Shown: positions 7,752-17,611, counted from the first letter of the stretch. The stretch: DNA of 64,000 nt from Prevotella nigrescens (GCF_031191185.1 NZ_CP133465.1:988001-1052000), one strand, 5' to 3'. Translations and numbers: made by a program. The notes: generated by a model from the letters alone, not told the origin.

Positions 7752-9503
7752 ATGAAAAAAATCTTAATTTCAATGCTTTTGTCGGCAGCTATTACGCTCC
7801 CGACACTTGCTGTTGGACCAATGCCAAAGGTTTGGACAGTGAAACAAAGCGACAGCACCAGCATCAAGATAATGGTTAGAGGCGCAGGCGGTCGTACGGT
7901 TTATTATACAACGCTCGATGGGAAAATCTTGTCAAAAGGCGCTAACAATAGTTTTTATTATGCCGTTATACGCGATGGAAAACTACAACCATCTGCTTTA
8001 ATAGCACACGAAGCAGGCGATCGGACAGCCGAAGAAAAGGCTTTCTTGGACGCAAACAAGACCGAGAAGAATATGCATTTGCTAAACAGTGTAGCTAAAC
8101 GTACAGCGCATAATGCACCGCTTAAGGCGATAAGTGCCTCTACGGCCGATGGCTTAGGCGAGTACAACAGGTCGGGAATGGGCGGCATCAACAGTATAGG
8201 AACACCACTTGTGCCCGTTGTAATGGTAGAATTTAAGGATAAAGACTTTCTTTCTACAACTACACCGGAGAAGATGATGCGCTATTATAACGAGGCAGGT
8301 TATCACGACGAACCAGGTTGCGTAGGTTCTGTAAAAGACTTTTTCGAGTCGCAAAGCCGTGGTATGTTTGTGCCAACATTTGAAGTAATAGGTCCGATAA
8401 AGGTAAATCACAGCTATGCATACTATGGCAGAGATGAGAAAACAGCAGAGTTAGTGCGCGACGTTGTGAAGGAAGCTAAAGCACAAAACATAAGTTTCGA
8501 CAAGTTTAAGAACGCAAAGACAGGGCATGTAGAACTTATTTGCTTGTTCTATGCAGGTCGCGGACAGGCTACCGAAGACCCCAATAAGCCAGGCTATGAA
8601 AACTATATCTGGCCGCAAGAGCAAGACATTAACGAAACCATAGAAGGCATACCTTTCAATTCATACTTCGTAGGAAATGAGCTAAACTACTATGGAACGC
8701 TTATGGGAATGGGCGTTTTCTGCCACGAGTTCGGCCATGCGTTAGGCTTGCCCGACTTCTATAACACCGACCCTTCTGTAACTTTGTCTCGCAATCCGTT
8801 TGGTTATTGGTCTATTATGGACGCTGGTCCTTATGTGAACAACGCCAATGCACCCATCGGTTATACTGCTTACGAACGCTCTTATTTAGGTTGGTTGAAG
8901 ATAAAAGAACTGACTTCTCCTCAGACAGTTAAGCTCGATCCTGTTTCAAACAGAAACGGCGAGTTGGCAGCAATAGTACGTTCGACACGTAATCGTGCGG
9001 AATACTTTATTCTTGAGAACAGAACTTCGGACACGTGGTATCCCAAAGCATATAAAGAAAGAAGAGCTAACGGCTACGAAACGTTTACTTTCGGCGATGG
9101 CTTAATGCTTAGCCACTTTGCCTACACCAAGGGAACTTGGGAGACTAATAGCGTAAATACGGTTGATAGCAAGATGCGTGCATACATTATTCCTGCCGAT
9201 GACGAACAGCTGAACTATAGTGCTCACAAAGAAAATCTGTTCGGAGTAGAAAAGAAGAACATCGACAAACTAACGTTCTACGATGGTCTTACGGTGAACA
9301 ATGCCATACAAGGCATCGAGGTGAATGCCGACGGCACCATTCTTTTCGGCTATCGCCAGCAACCAAACGCCATTGAAAACATAAGCGAAACTACTACAGA
9401 AAATGCCGGTGACGGCTACTACTACGACCTGCAAGGGCGTAGAGTGCTGAATCCGACACGTGGTATCTATATTCACAACGGCAAGAAAATCGTAGTGAAG
9501 TAA
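7752..9503 (+). CDS. Secreted M6-family (immune inhibitor A-like) metalloprotease
   Basis: The 583-residue protein starts with a Sec signal peptide (MKKILISMLLSAAITLPTLA). A propeptide-like region follows. The zinc site HEFGHALGLPDFY is near residue 324 (HExxHxxGxxD), with SIMDAGPY about 25 residues later as a Met-turn. This architecture is the M6 domain of secreted endopeptidases related to immune inhibitor A. The C-terminus has the motif YYYDLQGRRVLNPTRGIYIHNG ending KKIVVK, a short conserved tail common on secreted Prevotella proteins and resembling type IX secretion C-terminal signals. It is flanked by terminators on both sides, so it is monocistronic. A role in degrading host or community protein is inferred. 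Confidence 0.9.
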   Translation: MKKILISMLLSAAITLPTLAVGPMPKVWTVKQSDSTSIKIMVRGAGGRTVYYTTLDGKILSKGANNSFYYAVIRDGKLQPSALIAHEAGDRTAEEKAFLDANKTEKNMHLLNSVAKRTAHNAPLKAISASTADGLGEYNRSGMGGINSIGTPLVPVVMVEFKDKDFLSTTTPEKMMRYYNEAGYHDEPGCVGSVKDFFESQSRGMFVPTFEVIGPIKVNHSYAYYGRDEKTAELVRDVVKEAKAQNISFDKFKNAKTGHVELICLFYAGRGQATEDPNKPGYENYIWPQEQDINETIEGIPFNSYFVGNELNYYGTLMGMGVFCHEFGHALGLPDFYNTDPSVTLSRNPFGYWSIMDAGPYVNNANAPIGYTAYERSYLGWLKIKELTSPQTVKLDPVSNRNGELAAIVRSTRNRAEYFILENRTSDTWYPKAYKERRANGYETFTFGDGLMLSHFAYTKGTWETNSVNTVDSKMRAYIIPADDEQLNYSAHKENLFGVEKKNIDKLTFYDGLTVNNAIQGIEVNADGTILFGYRQQPNAIENISETTTENAGDGYYYDLQGRRVLNPTRGIYIHNGKKIVVK

Positions 9504-9530
9504 ACAATATAAAGTCGTATAGATAAAGTT

Positions 9531-9570
9531 CCTCCTCGTTCGATATACTTCGAACGAGGAGGATTTTGTT
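9531..9570 (+). terminator. Rho-independent terminator
   Basis: Perfect 13-bp stem (9531-9543 with 9550-9562) and 6-base loop, followed by ATTTTGTTTG. It ends the M6 protease transcript. Confidence 0.9.
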
Positions 9571-9778
9571 TGTTATGTAGGTTGAAATCCATGATTAGCA
9601 ATCACTATATTTAGTCCTCTTTGTTGTCAGTCTGCAAGTGTAAAAATATTGAAAGAATAAAAAAGGGAATACAAACTAACACCCATTATCCGCTTATGTG
9701 AAAGAAATGTGATTGTAGTGTGGTCTAACCAATAACACAAATTAATAGCTTTGGCTTCTTTATCTGATAGTTTATTGC
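9571..9778. other. Gene-free intergenic region before the men operon
   Basis: Between the M6 terminator and the men promoter I see no coding frame, repeat or RNA gene. The sequence is ordinary AT-rich spacer. Confidence 0.5.
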
Positions 9779-9787
9779 TAACTTTGC
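9779..9787 (+). promoter_or_regulatory. -7 promoter element of the menaquinone operon
   Basis: TAACTTTGC matches TAnnTTTGC about 68 bp above the first gene. A TTTG lies at 9750-9753 but the spacing of 25 bp is longer than usual. Confidence 0.5.
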
Positions 9788-9855
9788 AGTAGTAGAACTA
9801 CAATCAACTCAATAATATTTGTTGTTAATTATAGCTATTAGATAGAATAAAAAGA

Positions 9856-10275
9856 ATGAACGTAGAGAAGTACAGTGCTATTTTAGAGAACGAAGAGGGG
9901 TTGAGCCGCACCCTGGGAATGCACTTTATATCAACCCCGGAACCCGACACGTTGATGGCAAAGATGGCTGTCGGCGACAGAAACAGGCAAACGTTTGGTT
10001 TCCTTTCCGGTGGTGCAACATTGGCATTGGCGGAGAATGTGGCAGGTTTAGGCTCCATGGTGCTTTGCGATGGTAAGATGGCTTTGGGCATAAATGTAAG
10101 TGGAAACCACGTAAAGGCAGTGCCTTACGGAGGTATGGTTACGGCTTATGCACGCATTTTGCACCAAGGCTACAAGCTGCATGTATGGCATATAGACGTA
10201 AAAGATGATGAAGGAGAACTTATTTCTTCGGTGCAAGTTACAAACTATATCGTCCATTCAAACAGAAAACTGTAG
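9856..10275 (+). CDS. menI: Hotdog-fold thioesterase, probable DHNA-CoA thioesterase
   Basis: A 139-residue single-domain hotdog protein of the PaaI/YbgC type. The segment QTFGFLSGGATLALAENVAG is the helix bearing the catalytic acidic residue (normally H-GG-...-E; here FLSGG...E), and GNHVKAVPYGG is the following strand. As first gene of a cluster with all the central menaquinone genes, the best function is hydrolysis of 1,4-dihydroxy-2-naphthoyl-CoA after MenB. The stop is 17 bp before menF. Symbol based on context plus fold; a general acyl-CoA thioesterase is possible. Confidence 0.75.
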   Translation: MNVEKYSAILENEEGLSRTLGMHFISTPEPDTLMAKMAVGDRNRQTFGFLSGGATLALAENVAGLGSMVLCDGKMALGINVSGNHVKAVPYGGMVTAYARILHQGYKLHVWHIDVKDDEGELISSVQVTNYIVHSNRKL

Positions 10276-10292
10276 TTATAGGAGTTTTAGTC

Positions 10293-11309
10293 ATGCGTTC
10301 GTTTGCTGTCTACCGCTTGCCTTTTGCCGAAGAATGTACAATGTTGGTGCGGCATTCCGCACCTTCAGAGTTGTCGTCGCTTACCGAATTAAACGGCAAG
10401 GAAGGCTTTGTAATTGCACCGTTCAGTCCATCAGCCGATTGTCCCATACTGCTTTTGCAGCCCGACGAAGTGCGTATGATGCCCGTAAAAGAGGTGCAGT
10501 CTTTAGCAAAAGAAAAGCAAGAAGCAAGCGAAAAAGAAGCAGACAGAGCGAAATATCACAGAGATTTCGCTGCCTTTCATAAAGAATTGGCAAACAACAA
10601 GTTTGCTAAAATAGTGCTCTCACGTTGTGTGCAGGAGCAAATTCCCCACGATTTACAACCCGAAGAGGTGTTTTGGCAGGCTTGCAAGAAGTATCCACGC
10701 CAGTTTGTAGCCCTCTTTTCCACCCCACAGTCGGGCATTTGGTTAATGGCAACGCCCGAAATACTGCTCGATGGCAATGGCACGGAATGGCGAACAATGG
10801 CTTTGGCAGGCACAATGCCTTACAATGAGAACGGAATAGAATGGTCGGCAAAGAACAAGGCAGAGCAACAGTACGTTTCTCTCTATATAAAAAGGTGCTT
10901 GGAACGCTGTGCCGATGAGATAAAGGAAGAAGGGGCATACACCACGCAGGCTGCCGACTTGGTGCATCTGCGCACCGACTTCAGTTTCAAGCTACGCCCC
11001 GATGCAGCCATAGGACAACTTCTGTCCGACCTTCACCCAACACCTGCGGTTTGCGGAATGCCCAAAGACGAGACAAAGGCATTCATTCTTGCCAACGAAT
11101 CGAATAAAAGACTTTATTACAGTGGTTTTGCAGGACCGCTAAACCTACAAGGCAACACGCACATTTATGTGTCGTTGCGCTGTATGCAGATGCAAACAGG
11201 TGTCTGCAACCTGTATGCCGGTGGCGGAATACTGAAAGAAAGCACGGAAGAAAGCGAATGGAAAGAAACCGAAGCCAAGCTATCGACAATGCGACAACTA
11301 CTTCGTTAA
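10293..11309 (+). CDS. menF: isochorismate synthase
   Basis: Converts chorismate to isochorismate, the branch into menaquinone. It belongs to the chorismate-binding family: the C-terminal half has KIVLSRC, TPEILL, ALAGTMP, HPTPAVCGMPK and YAGGGILKESTEESEW in the usual order. At 338 residues it is shorter than E. coli MenF (about 430), mainly in the N-terminal region. It starts 17 bp after menI and ends 15 bp before menD, so the genes are cotranscribed. Confidence 0.92.
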   Translation: MRSFAVYRLPFAEECTMLVRHSAPSELSSLTELNGKEGFVIAPFSPSADCPILLLQPDEVRMMPVKEVQSLAKEKQEASEKEADRAKYHRDFAAFHKELANNKFAKIVLSRCVQEQIPHDLQPEEVFWQACKKYPRQFVALFSTPQSGIWLMATPEILLDGNGTEWRTMALAGTMPYNENGIEWSAKNKAEQQYVSLYIKRCLERCADEIKEEGAYTTQAADLVHLRTDFSFKLRPDAAIGQLLSDLHPTPAVCGMPKDETKAFILANESNKRLYYSGFAGPLNLQGNTHIYVSLRCMQMQTGVCNLYAGGGILKESTEESEWKETEAKLSTMRQLLR

Positions 11310-11324
11310 AACGCAATAATAAAG

Positions 11325-12986
11325 ATGTTCAGTAACAAAGAGAACGTAAATATCCTGACGGCGTTGCTCGTTCAGCACGGCATAACGCAGGCTGTGGTGT
11401 GCCCTGGCTCGAGAAACTCGCCACTTGTGCATAATCTTTGTGAATGCAAAGATATAAAATGCTATCCTGTAACCGATGAACGGTCGGCAGCATTCTTTGC
11501 TTTAGGCGTTGCTATAAGTACCCATTCGCCCGTTGTTGTTTGCGTTACGTCAGGGTCGGCACTGCTGAACGTCGCACCTGCCGTGACAGAAGCGTATTAT
11601 CAAAACCTACCTTTGATAGTGGTTTCAGCCGACCGTCCCCAGCAATGGATAGGGCAATCGGACGGACAAACCATGCCACAAGCCAACGCTCTCGCTCCGT
11701 TTGTGCGCAAGAGCGTCCACCTTATCGAACCCAAAACGAAGGAAGAACATTGGTATTGCAACCGTTTGGTAAACGAAGTTCTCATTGAATGCAAGCGATT
11801 TGCGTATGCCCCAGTACATATCAACGTACCAATAAGCGAGCCGTTATTCGATTACGATGTGGCAACCTTGCCCACAGAACGACATATTTCTGCTACATCT
11901 GTCTGCAACGACAATGCTGCCGTAGCCGATGTTGTAACGATGGTGCGACAGGCGCAACGTCCTTTGCTTATCATCGGGCAGGAAGCGTGGGCTGATATGA
12001 AGGCGGAATTAGTAAGGTTGCGCCAACACATCGTGGTGATACAAGACAAGCTTTCCGATGTTACTGACACCGCACCGCAGCTTGTCGATGCGGCAATAAC
12101 AATTGCAGAAGACACGGAAGCATTGCGCCCAGACCTTATTATATATATGGGCGGCACGTTGGTGAGCAAGCAGTGCAAACAGTTCTTGCGGAGTTGCACC
12201 CCGAAAGATTCTATTTTGATAGACCCACGTGGCGATATTCGCGACACATTCACCAACCTTACCGCCGTAGTTCAGTGCCAGAGCGATGCTTTCATCAAGG
12301 CGTTGGCAAGCGGTTTGGAAGATTTTGCAACTTCAAAGTTCTATCACGGTTGGCAAAAGGCTTTGAACAATGCCGCAGCCACTGCGCAATCGTACGTTCC
12401 AACTTATTCGCAGATGTTGGCAGTAAAGCGTTTTCACACGCTATTGCAGCAAAACAACGATGCCAAAGCATTGGTTTACGGGAACAGTTCGGCAGTTCGC
12501 TTGGGCAATTTCTTCTCGTCCGACTACATTTTTGTAAACCGTGGGGTAAACGGAATAGAGGGAACGCTCTCCACTGCAGTAGGTATGGCAGCGGCAAACA
12601 AAGACAAACGTGTGTTCTGCGCTATAGGCGACTTGAGCTTTTTCTACGACCAAAACGCCTTGTGGAACAGCAATTTGGGCGACAACCTTTCCATCTTGCT
12701 GCTCAACAACAGTGGTGGCGGTATCTTTCAGCAACTGTCAGGATTGGAAAAATCGGCACACCGAGCTGCGATAATGGGTGCTGGCGTAAGCGTTACCGCC
12801 AAAGGAGTATGCCAAACGCATAACATAGGCTACCTTTCGGCAACCAATTCGGAAGAGTTGGAAAACTGTTTGGCAGCGTTTCTCAACATCAGAAAAAGTT
12901 CCGTACTATTGGAAGTGTTCACCGATCCCGAAAAAGATGCCAAGGCGTGGAGCACATTTTACAAGCAATTAGAAAAGAAACAATAA
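11325..12986 (+). CDS. menD: SEPHCHC synthase (2-oxoglutarate-dependent menaquinone enzyme)
   Basis: A thiamine-diphosphate enzyme that joins isochorismate and 2-oxoglutarate (decarboxylated) to SEPHCHC. The 553-residue protein has the N-terminal Pyr domain ([18 protein letters not shown]), the central domain, and the C-terminal ThDP/metal site [12 protein letters not shown]...[10 protein letters not shown]. All are characteristic of MenD. The stop at 12986 is 17 bp before the menB ATG I prefer. Confidence 0.97.
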   Translation: MFSNKENVNILTALLVQHGITQAVVCPGSRNSPLVHNLCECKDIKCYPVTDERSAAFFALGVAISTHSPVVVCVTSGSALLNVAPAVTEAYYQNLPLIVVSADRPQQWIGQSDGQTMPQANALAPFVRKSVHLIEPKTKEEHWYCNRLVNEVLIECKRFAYAPVHINVPISEPLFDYDVATLPTERHISATSVCNDNAAVADVVTMVRQAQRPLLIIGQEAWADMKAELVRLRQHIVVIQDKLSDVTDTAPQLVDAAITIAEDTEALRPDLIIYMGGTLVSKQCKQFLRSCTPKDSILIDPRGDIRDTFTNLTAVVQCQSDAFIKALASGLEDFATSKFYHGWQKALNNAAATAQSYVPTYSQMLAVKRFHTLLQQNNDAKALVYGNSSAVRLGNFFSSDYIFVNRGVNGIEGTLSTAVGMAAANKDKRVFCAIGDLSFFYDQNALWNSNLGDNLSILLLNNSGGGIFQQLSGLEKSAHRAAIMGAGVSVTAKGVCQTHNIGYLSATNSEELENCLAAFLNIRKSSVLLEVFTDPEKDAKAWSTFYKQLEKKQ

Positions 12987-13003
12987 ATAAAAACAATCAT
13001 AAT

Positions 13004-13831
13004 ATGGCTAACAGAGAATGGAAAACCATCGAAGGTTTCGACTTTAAGGAAATCCTTTTTGAGGAATACAACCACATAGCAAAGATAACAATCAATCGCC
13101 CACGCTATCGAAATGCGTTCACACCGCTAACGGTTTGGGAGATTTCACAGGCGTTTTCGTACTGTCGTGAGGCTTTAAACATTCGTGTAGTGCTACTTAC
13201 AGGTGCAGGCGACAAAGCCTTTTGCGCAGGTGGCGATATGAATGTGAAAGGTCGTGGCGGCTATGTCGGTGGCGACGGAGTACCCCGTTTGAATGTGTTA
13301 GATGTACAAATGCAAATCCGCCGCTTACCCAAGCCTGTCATTGCTATGGTAAACGGCTTCGCAATCGGTGGCGGACACGTGCTCCACGTTATGTGCGACC
13401 TAAGCATTGCATCAGAAAATGCAATCTTTGGGCAGACTGGTCCGAAGGTAGGTTCGTTCGATGCAGGCTTCGGAGCATCGTATCTTGCACGCATAGTAGG
13501 ACAGAAGAAGGCACGCGAAATATGGTTCTTGTGCCGTCAATACTCTGCGGCTGAGGCTGAACGTATGGGGTTGGTAAACAAGGTTGTACCTTTCGATAAG
13601 CTCGAAGACAAGTGCGTGGAGTGGGCAGAAACCATGATGGAACGCTCGCCATTGGCTTTGCGTATGATAAAAGCAGGACTGAATGCCGAGTTAGACGGTC
13701 AGGCGGGCATTCAGGAACTTGCTGGCGATGCCACAATGCTTTACTATACAATGGACGAAGCGCAAGAAGGAGGACGTGCTTTCTTAGAGAAACGCAAGCC
13801 AGACTTCGACAAATACCCTCAATTTCCATAA
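13004..13831 (+). CDS. menB: 1,4-dihydroxy-2-naphthoyl-CoA synthase
   Basis: A crotonase-fold enzyme that cyclises o-succinylbenzoyl-CoA. I start at the ATG at 13004 ([14 protein letters not shown]), which matches the usual MenB N-terminus. An in-frame ATG at 12947 would overlap menD by 40 bp and add unrelated residues. Length is 275. The oxyanion-hole segments [12 protein letters not shown] and [20 protein letters not shown], then [15 protein letters not shown], are diagnostic of MenB. menC starts 6 bp after the stop. Confidence 0.97.
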   Translation: MANREWKTIEGFDFKEILFEEYNHIAKITINRPRYRNAFTPLTVWEISQAFSYCREALNIRVVLLTGAGDKAFCAGGDMNVKGRGGYVGGDGVPRLNVLDVQMQIRRLPKPVIAMVNGFAIGGGHVLHVMCDLSIASENAIFGQTGPKVGSFDAGFGASYLARIVGQKKAREIWFLCRQYSAAEAERMGLVNKVVPFDKLEDKCVEWAETMMERSPLALRMIKAGLNAELDGQAGIQELAGDATMLYYTMDEAQEGGRAFLEKRKPDFDKYPQFP

Positions 13832-13837
13832 GCAGCG

Positions 13838-14875
13838 ATGCGCAAAATAACGATTACTTCCAAGCTGTTACACTTTCTTCAGCCTGCAGGAACGTCGCGT
13901 GGAGTATATAATACACGTCTTAGTTTCTACTTGAAACTTACCTCCGACGAGCAACCCGATGTGGTCGGAGTGGGCGAATGTGCCACGCTGCCCGACCTTT
14001 CTTGCGATGCGATGCCACCAAACGAATACGAACGCAAGCTGAGAACGTTCTGCGATGAGTACGAACGTACAGGGGTAATCGATTATGAAGCAATGCGCGC
14101 CTATCCATCTATGCTCTTCGGACTTGAAACAGCAGTGGCACAGTTCAACGCTAAAGGCAGTTTAAACTTCTTCGACACACCTTTCGGACGTGGCGAAGAA
14201 GGCATTCCAATCAATGGTTTGGTATGGATGGGAACGTTCGAGGAAATGTTTGAACGTTTGGAAGCCAAGCTAAAGGCAGGTTTCCGCTGCATAAAGATAA
14301 AGATTGGAGCGATTGATTTCGACCGAGAACTGCAACTCATACGCCACATTCGTTCCACTTTCAGCCGCAACGACGTCGAGTTGAGAGTGGACGCAAATGG
14401 CGGTTTCACACCCGAAGAGGCACTTTCGCGAATGGAAGCGTTGGTTCAATACGACATTCATTCCATTGAGCAACCGATAAAGCAGCACCAATGGACGGAA
14501 ATGGCACGCCTTTGCACTACGACACCTTTACCAATAGGGCTCGACGAAGAACTGATTGGAGTGAACGAAAGGCAGAAAAAGATTGAATTATTAGACACAA
14601 TCCGTCCTCAATACATTGTTTTGAAACCCAGTTTGCACGGCGGAATGGCAGGAACGGCGGAATGGATACAACTCGCTCGTGAAAGAAACATTGGCTCTTG
14701 GATTACTTCTGCCCTCGAAAGCAACGTCGGTCTTAACGCCATAGCGCAATTGACAGCAAGCATTTACGGCACAAACATACGCCACGCTCAAGGTTTAGGC
14801 ACGGGACAACTGTTCGCCGACAACATAGAAATGCCTTTAAAAGTTATCGACGACAAGCTTTGGATAGTGCAATAA
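13838..14875 (+). CDS. menC: o-succinylbenzoate synthase
   Basis: An enolase-superfamily dehydratase making o-succinylbenzoate from SHCHC. The 345-residue protein shows the catalytic lysine segment CIKIKIGAIDFD, metal-binding acids in RVDANGGFT, SIEQPI and GLDEELIG, and the second lysine in VLKPSLHGG. The ATG at 13838 is 6 bp after menB, which suggests translational coupling. An E. coli-type menH is not present between these genes, as is usual in this phylum. Confidence 0.95.
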   Translation: MRKITITSKLLHFLQPAGTSRGVYNTRLSFYLKLTSDEQPDVVGVGECATLPDLSCDAMPPNEYERKLRTFCDEYERTGVIDYEAMRAYPSMLFGLETAVAQFNAKGSLNFFDTPFGRGEEGIPINGLVWMGTFEEMFERLEAKLKAGFRCIKIKIGAIDFDRELQLIRHIRSTFSRNDVELRVDANGGFTPEEALSRMEALVQYDIHSIEQPIKQHQWTEMARLCTTTPLPIGLDEELIGVNERQKKIELLDTIRPQYIVLKPSLHGGMAGTAEWIQLARERNIGSWITSALESNVGLNAIAQLTASIYGTNIRHAQGLGTGQLFADNIEMPLKVIDDKLWIVQ

Positions 14876-14945
14876 CAGCACGATTGAGCGTAAACAGACA
14901 AGAAAGAAGAGTTTGAAAGTGGGAATTTTAAACGAAGAAACAGCA

Positions 14946-15962
14946 ATGACTTTAGAGCAATTTCTTAGCGAATGGCACAGCGAAGCCCCCACTTTACTTG
15001 TTCATACGAGTGGTTCGACAGGGCAGCCAAAGCCGTTGCATGTCGAAAAAGCACGTATGCTGAACTCTGCACGCATCACTTGCGACTTTCTCAAGTTACG
15101 CCCCAACGATACAGCCTTACTGTGTATGCCACTCGATTACATTGCTGGGAAGATGGTTGTGGTACGTAGCATAGAGCGAAAGCTGCGTCTGCTGAGCGTG
15201 AAACCATCAGGAAACCCACTTTCCGATGCTTCGCTTGCTCAGCTTTCAGACCCCGATGAACCCATCACCTTTGCAGCAATGGTGCCTTTGCAGGTATTCA
15301 ACACACTGCAAAACAGCAAGGAACGCGAGCGATTGCAGCGCATTCGCCATTTAATAATAGGTGGAGGAAGCATTGACGATGAACTTTCTGCACAGTTAAA
15401 AGACTTCCCGAATGCGGTATGGAGCACTTACGGTATGACGGAAACGCTCTCGCACATTGCCCTTCGTCGCTTAAACGGAAGCGAACGTAGCGATTGGTAC
15501 ACGCCATTCGACGGCGTAGCGTTGTCGCTGAACGATGATGGCTGCCTCGTAATCAGTGCGCCAGCCGTCTGTTCTCAACGTTTGGCGACCAACGACATAG
15601 CTGAATTGCGCATGACAGAGGCAGGACGAACCGAGTTCCGTATATTGGGACGCAAAGACAACACCATCAATACAGGCGGAATAAAGGTGCAAATGGAAGA
15701 AGTGGAACAGACATTGCTCCCTTATCTCGCTGCTCCATTCCTAATAACGAAGCGTAAAAACAAGAAGTTTGGTGAAGAAATAGTACTCCTGACCGAAGCT
15801 AATGACTTGGAAGAAGTACGTGCCGCCTGTGTGAAAGCATTGCCACGATACTGGCAACCTGCACATTATCAACACACAGACCAACTTCCAACCACCGAAA
15901 CAGGTAAGATTGCCCGTGCAAAAGCCTTGCAGATGGTAGACCAACCCACCAATACGAAGTAA
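14946..15962 (+). CDS. menE: o-succinylbenzoate-CoA ligase
   Basis: An AMP-forming acyl-CoA ligase that activates o-succinylbenzoate. The ATP-binding loop is VHTSGSTGQPKPLHV near the N-terminus, followed by STYGMTETLSHIA, LGRKDNTINTGGIKV (hinge) and TETGKIARAKA (C-terminal catalytic lysine). I use the ATG at 14946 (338 residues); an in-frame TTG at 14913 would add 11 residues. The protein is clearly shorter than the roughly 450-500 residues of many MenE proteins because the region before the P-loop is almost absent, yet all core motifs remain. Last gene of the men operon; it converges on aroB 56 bp away. Confidence 0.93.
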   Translation: MTLEQFLSEWHSEAPTLLVHTSGSTGQPKPLHVEKARMLNSARITCDFLKLRPNDTALLCMPLDYIAGKMVVVRSIERKLRLLSVKPSGNPLSDASLAQLSDPDEPITFAAMVPLQVFNTLQNSKERERLQRIRHLIIGGGSIDDELSAQLKDFPNAVWSTYGMTETLSHIALRRLNGSERSDWYTPFDGVALSLNDDGCLVISAPAVCSQRLATNDIAELRMTEAGRTEFRILGRKDNTINTGGIKVQMEEVEQTLLPYLAAPFLITKRKNKKFGEEIVLLTEANDLEEVRAACVKALPRYWQPAHYQHTDQLPTTETGKIARAKALQMVDQPTNTK

Positions 15963-16018
15963 CCCAACTTAGGCAAAACGTTTCAAGCAACCTGCAAACC
16001 AACCTCCAAAGCACAGCC

Positions 16019-17065
16019 CTACCCCTCTCTTAAAAAGTCTAAAGCTTCTTTTATCTCGTCTTCTGTCGCTGTCTGATTAATGGAAACTTTGCCTAAATCT
16101 TGCAATAAAGTAAAGTTAATCGTGCTGTTCACATTCTTCTTATCGTGCTTCATAAGGTCGATTAACGCATCGTAGTCGTTGCAGGAAATGGCAAATTCTC
16201 CATAATTGGCTTTGATAAAATTAACCGTTTTCCGCATTATATCAGTCGGAAAACCTTGTTTTACAACCGAAAGATAAAGCTCGCAGACAATTCCGTATGC
16301 CACTGCATAGCCGTGAAGGATAGGTTTTCGCGTCATTGCCCACGCTTCAAAGCTATGCCCAAACGTATGTCCGAAGTTCAAAGCCTTCCTTATGTGCTTC
16401 TCGTGGGGGTCTTGTTCCACTATCTTTTCTTTTATTTCGACACTCTCTTTCAGCATTTCGGCGAGCTGTCGCAAGTCGAACGTATCGGTGTCGAAAGCCA
16501 ATAGCGTTGCCAATGCTCCCTTTTCGGCTATCAACCCGTGTTTCAGCATTTCGGCATAACCGCTCAACAGATTTTCACGGTCGAGCGTTTCCAACCATTG
16601 TGTATCGATAATAATAGTTTGAGGGAAAGCGAATGCTCCTATTTCGTTTTTCAATCCACCAAAGTTTATACCAGTTTTGCCTCCTACACTCGCATCTACC
16701 ATAGCCAACAATGTGGTTGGTACGTTTACGAAGTTAATGCCACGCTTGAATGTAGCTGCTGCAAAGCCACCAAGGTCGGTTACCATTCCACCACCAAGAT
16801 TTATAAGCATTGAATGCCTGGTAGCCTTTGCAGTTTGTAAAACCTTCCACACACAGGAGAGCGACGATAAGTTTTTGTTTACATCTGCACTTGGAATAGT
16901 TATGGGTTGTGCTTTTTTAAGACATTCGAAGTGTTTTATCCTATTATAGCACATTCCGATTGTTGTATCGTCGGCAAGAACAAATATCTTATCTGGATTA
17001 CATTTTGCTATGGAATCTGAAAGACTTTGCTCGAATTTATGTGTAAAAACAATTTGCTGCTTCAT
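16019..17065 (-). CDS. aroB: 3-dehydroquinate synthase
   Basis: The second step of the shikimate pathway (DAHP to 3-dehydroquinate, NAD- and zinc-dependent). The 348-residue protein has the NAD-binding segment NLGGGMVTDLGGFAAATFKRG, then PTTLLAMVDASVGGKTGINF and the metal ligands in LNFGHTFGHSFE. It supplies chorismate used by the adjacent, converging men operon; aroC is at 62-63 kb. The ATG at 17065 is preceded on the minus strand by TACATTTG, a possible -7 element. Confidence 0.96.
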   Translation of the reverse strand: MKQQIVFTHKFEQSLSDSIAKCNPDKIFVLADDTTIGMCYNRIKHFECLKKAQPITIPSADVNKNLSSLSCVWKVLQTAKATRHSMLINLGGGMVTDLGGFAAATFKRGINFVNVPTTLLAMVDASVGGKTGINFGGLKNEIGAFAFPQTIIIDTQWLETLDRENLLSGYAEMLKHGLIAEKGALATLLAFDTDTFDLRQLAEMLKESVEIKEKIVEQDPHEKHIRKALNFGHTFGHSFEAWAMTRKPILHGYAVAYGIVCELYLSVVKQGFPTDIMRKTVNFIKANYGEFAISCNDYDALIDLMKHDKKNVNSTINFTLLQDLGKVSINQTATEDEIKEALDFLREG

Positions 17066-17146
17066 TCTCTTCTTTTATTTTAATTGCTCACAAATGTAAT
17101 GCTTTTCTTTGTGTTCTCGGTAGCTTTGGTTGGCTTTTTTTGTGGC

Positions 17147-17611
17147 TCAGTAGAAAAGAAGTGGAGGATTCTTTAGGAAAGAAGATTATTGTAATGAATT
17201 GCTCTCTTATGTAACATAATATCGAACAACATAGTGTTTATCAAACACTTATAATGATATTCAAATTAAAGCAATGCAGAATAAAAGATTTCATATTACT
17301 CAGCTGATAAATATATTTCGAGTATTAGACTATAAAATAATAAAGGTTGTAGTTTGTTGTGATATCTAATTTGAAAATAACAGATATCTAAAGCGAACGT
17401 GACAGATATCTAAAACGCAACTGACAGATATCTGAGACGAACGCGACAGATATCTAAAACGCAACTGACAGATATCTGAGACGAACGCGACAGATATCTA
17501 AAAGAAAAGTAACTACATTTGACGGGCTTTTATAAATATCAGCGACATTCCATTTGATTAGCGTGTAGACAGTAGACGCTGCTTATAATTTTTCCACTTC
17601 TTTTCTACTGA
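17147..17611. repeat. 465-bp segment bounded by 19-bp perfect inverted repeats
   Basis: The left repeat 17147-17165 and right repeat 17593-17611 are exact reverse complements over 19 bp (TCAGTAGAAAAGAAGTGGA). Identity stops abruptly on both sides. The enclosed DNA has no gene and contains the AGATATCT array. I saw no clear target-site duplication. It could be a MITE-like non-autonomous element or two opposed copies of a protein-binding site. Confidence 0.6.
17360..17499. repeat. Seven-unit array of the palindrome AGATATCT at exact 22-bp period
   Basis: The 8-bp palindrome starts at 17382, 17404, 17426, 17448, 17470 and 17492, a period of exactly 22 bp. A one-mismatch copy (TGATATCT) is at 17360. 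The 14-bp spacers alternate between two versions (AAAACGCAACTGAC and GAGACGAACGCGAC), so there is also a 44-bp higher-order repeat. Confidence 0.9.

Noticed and set aside
17360..17499. CRISPR array
   Set aside because: Repeat (8 bp) and spacer (14 bp, alternating rather than unique) sizes are far outside CRISPR ranges, and no cas gene is nearby.
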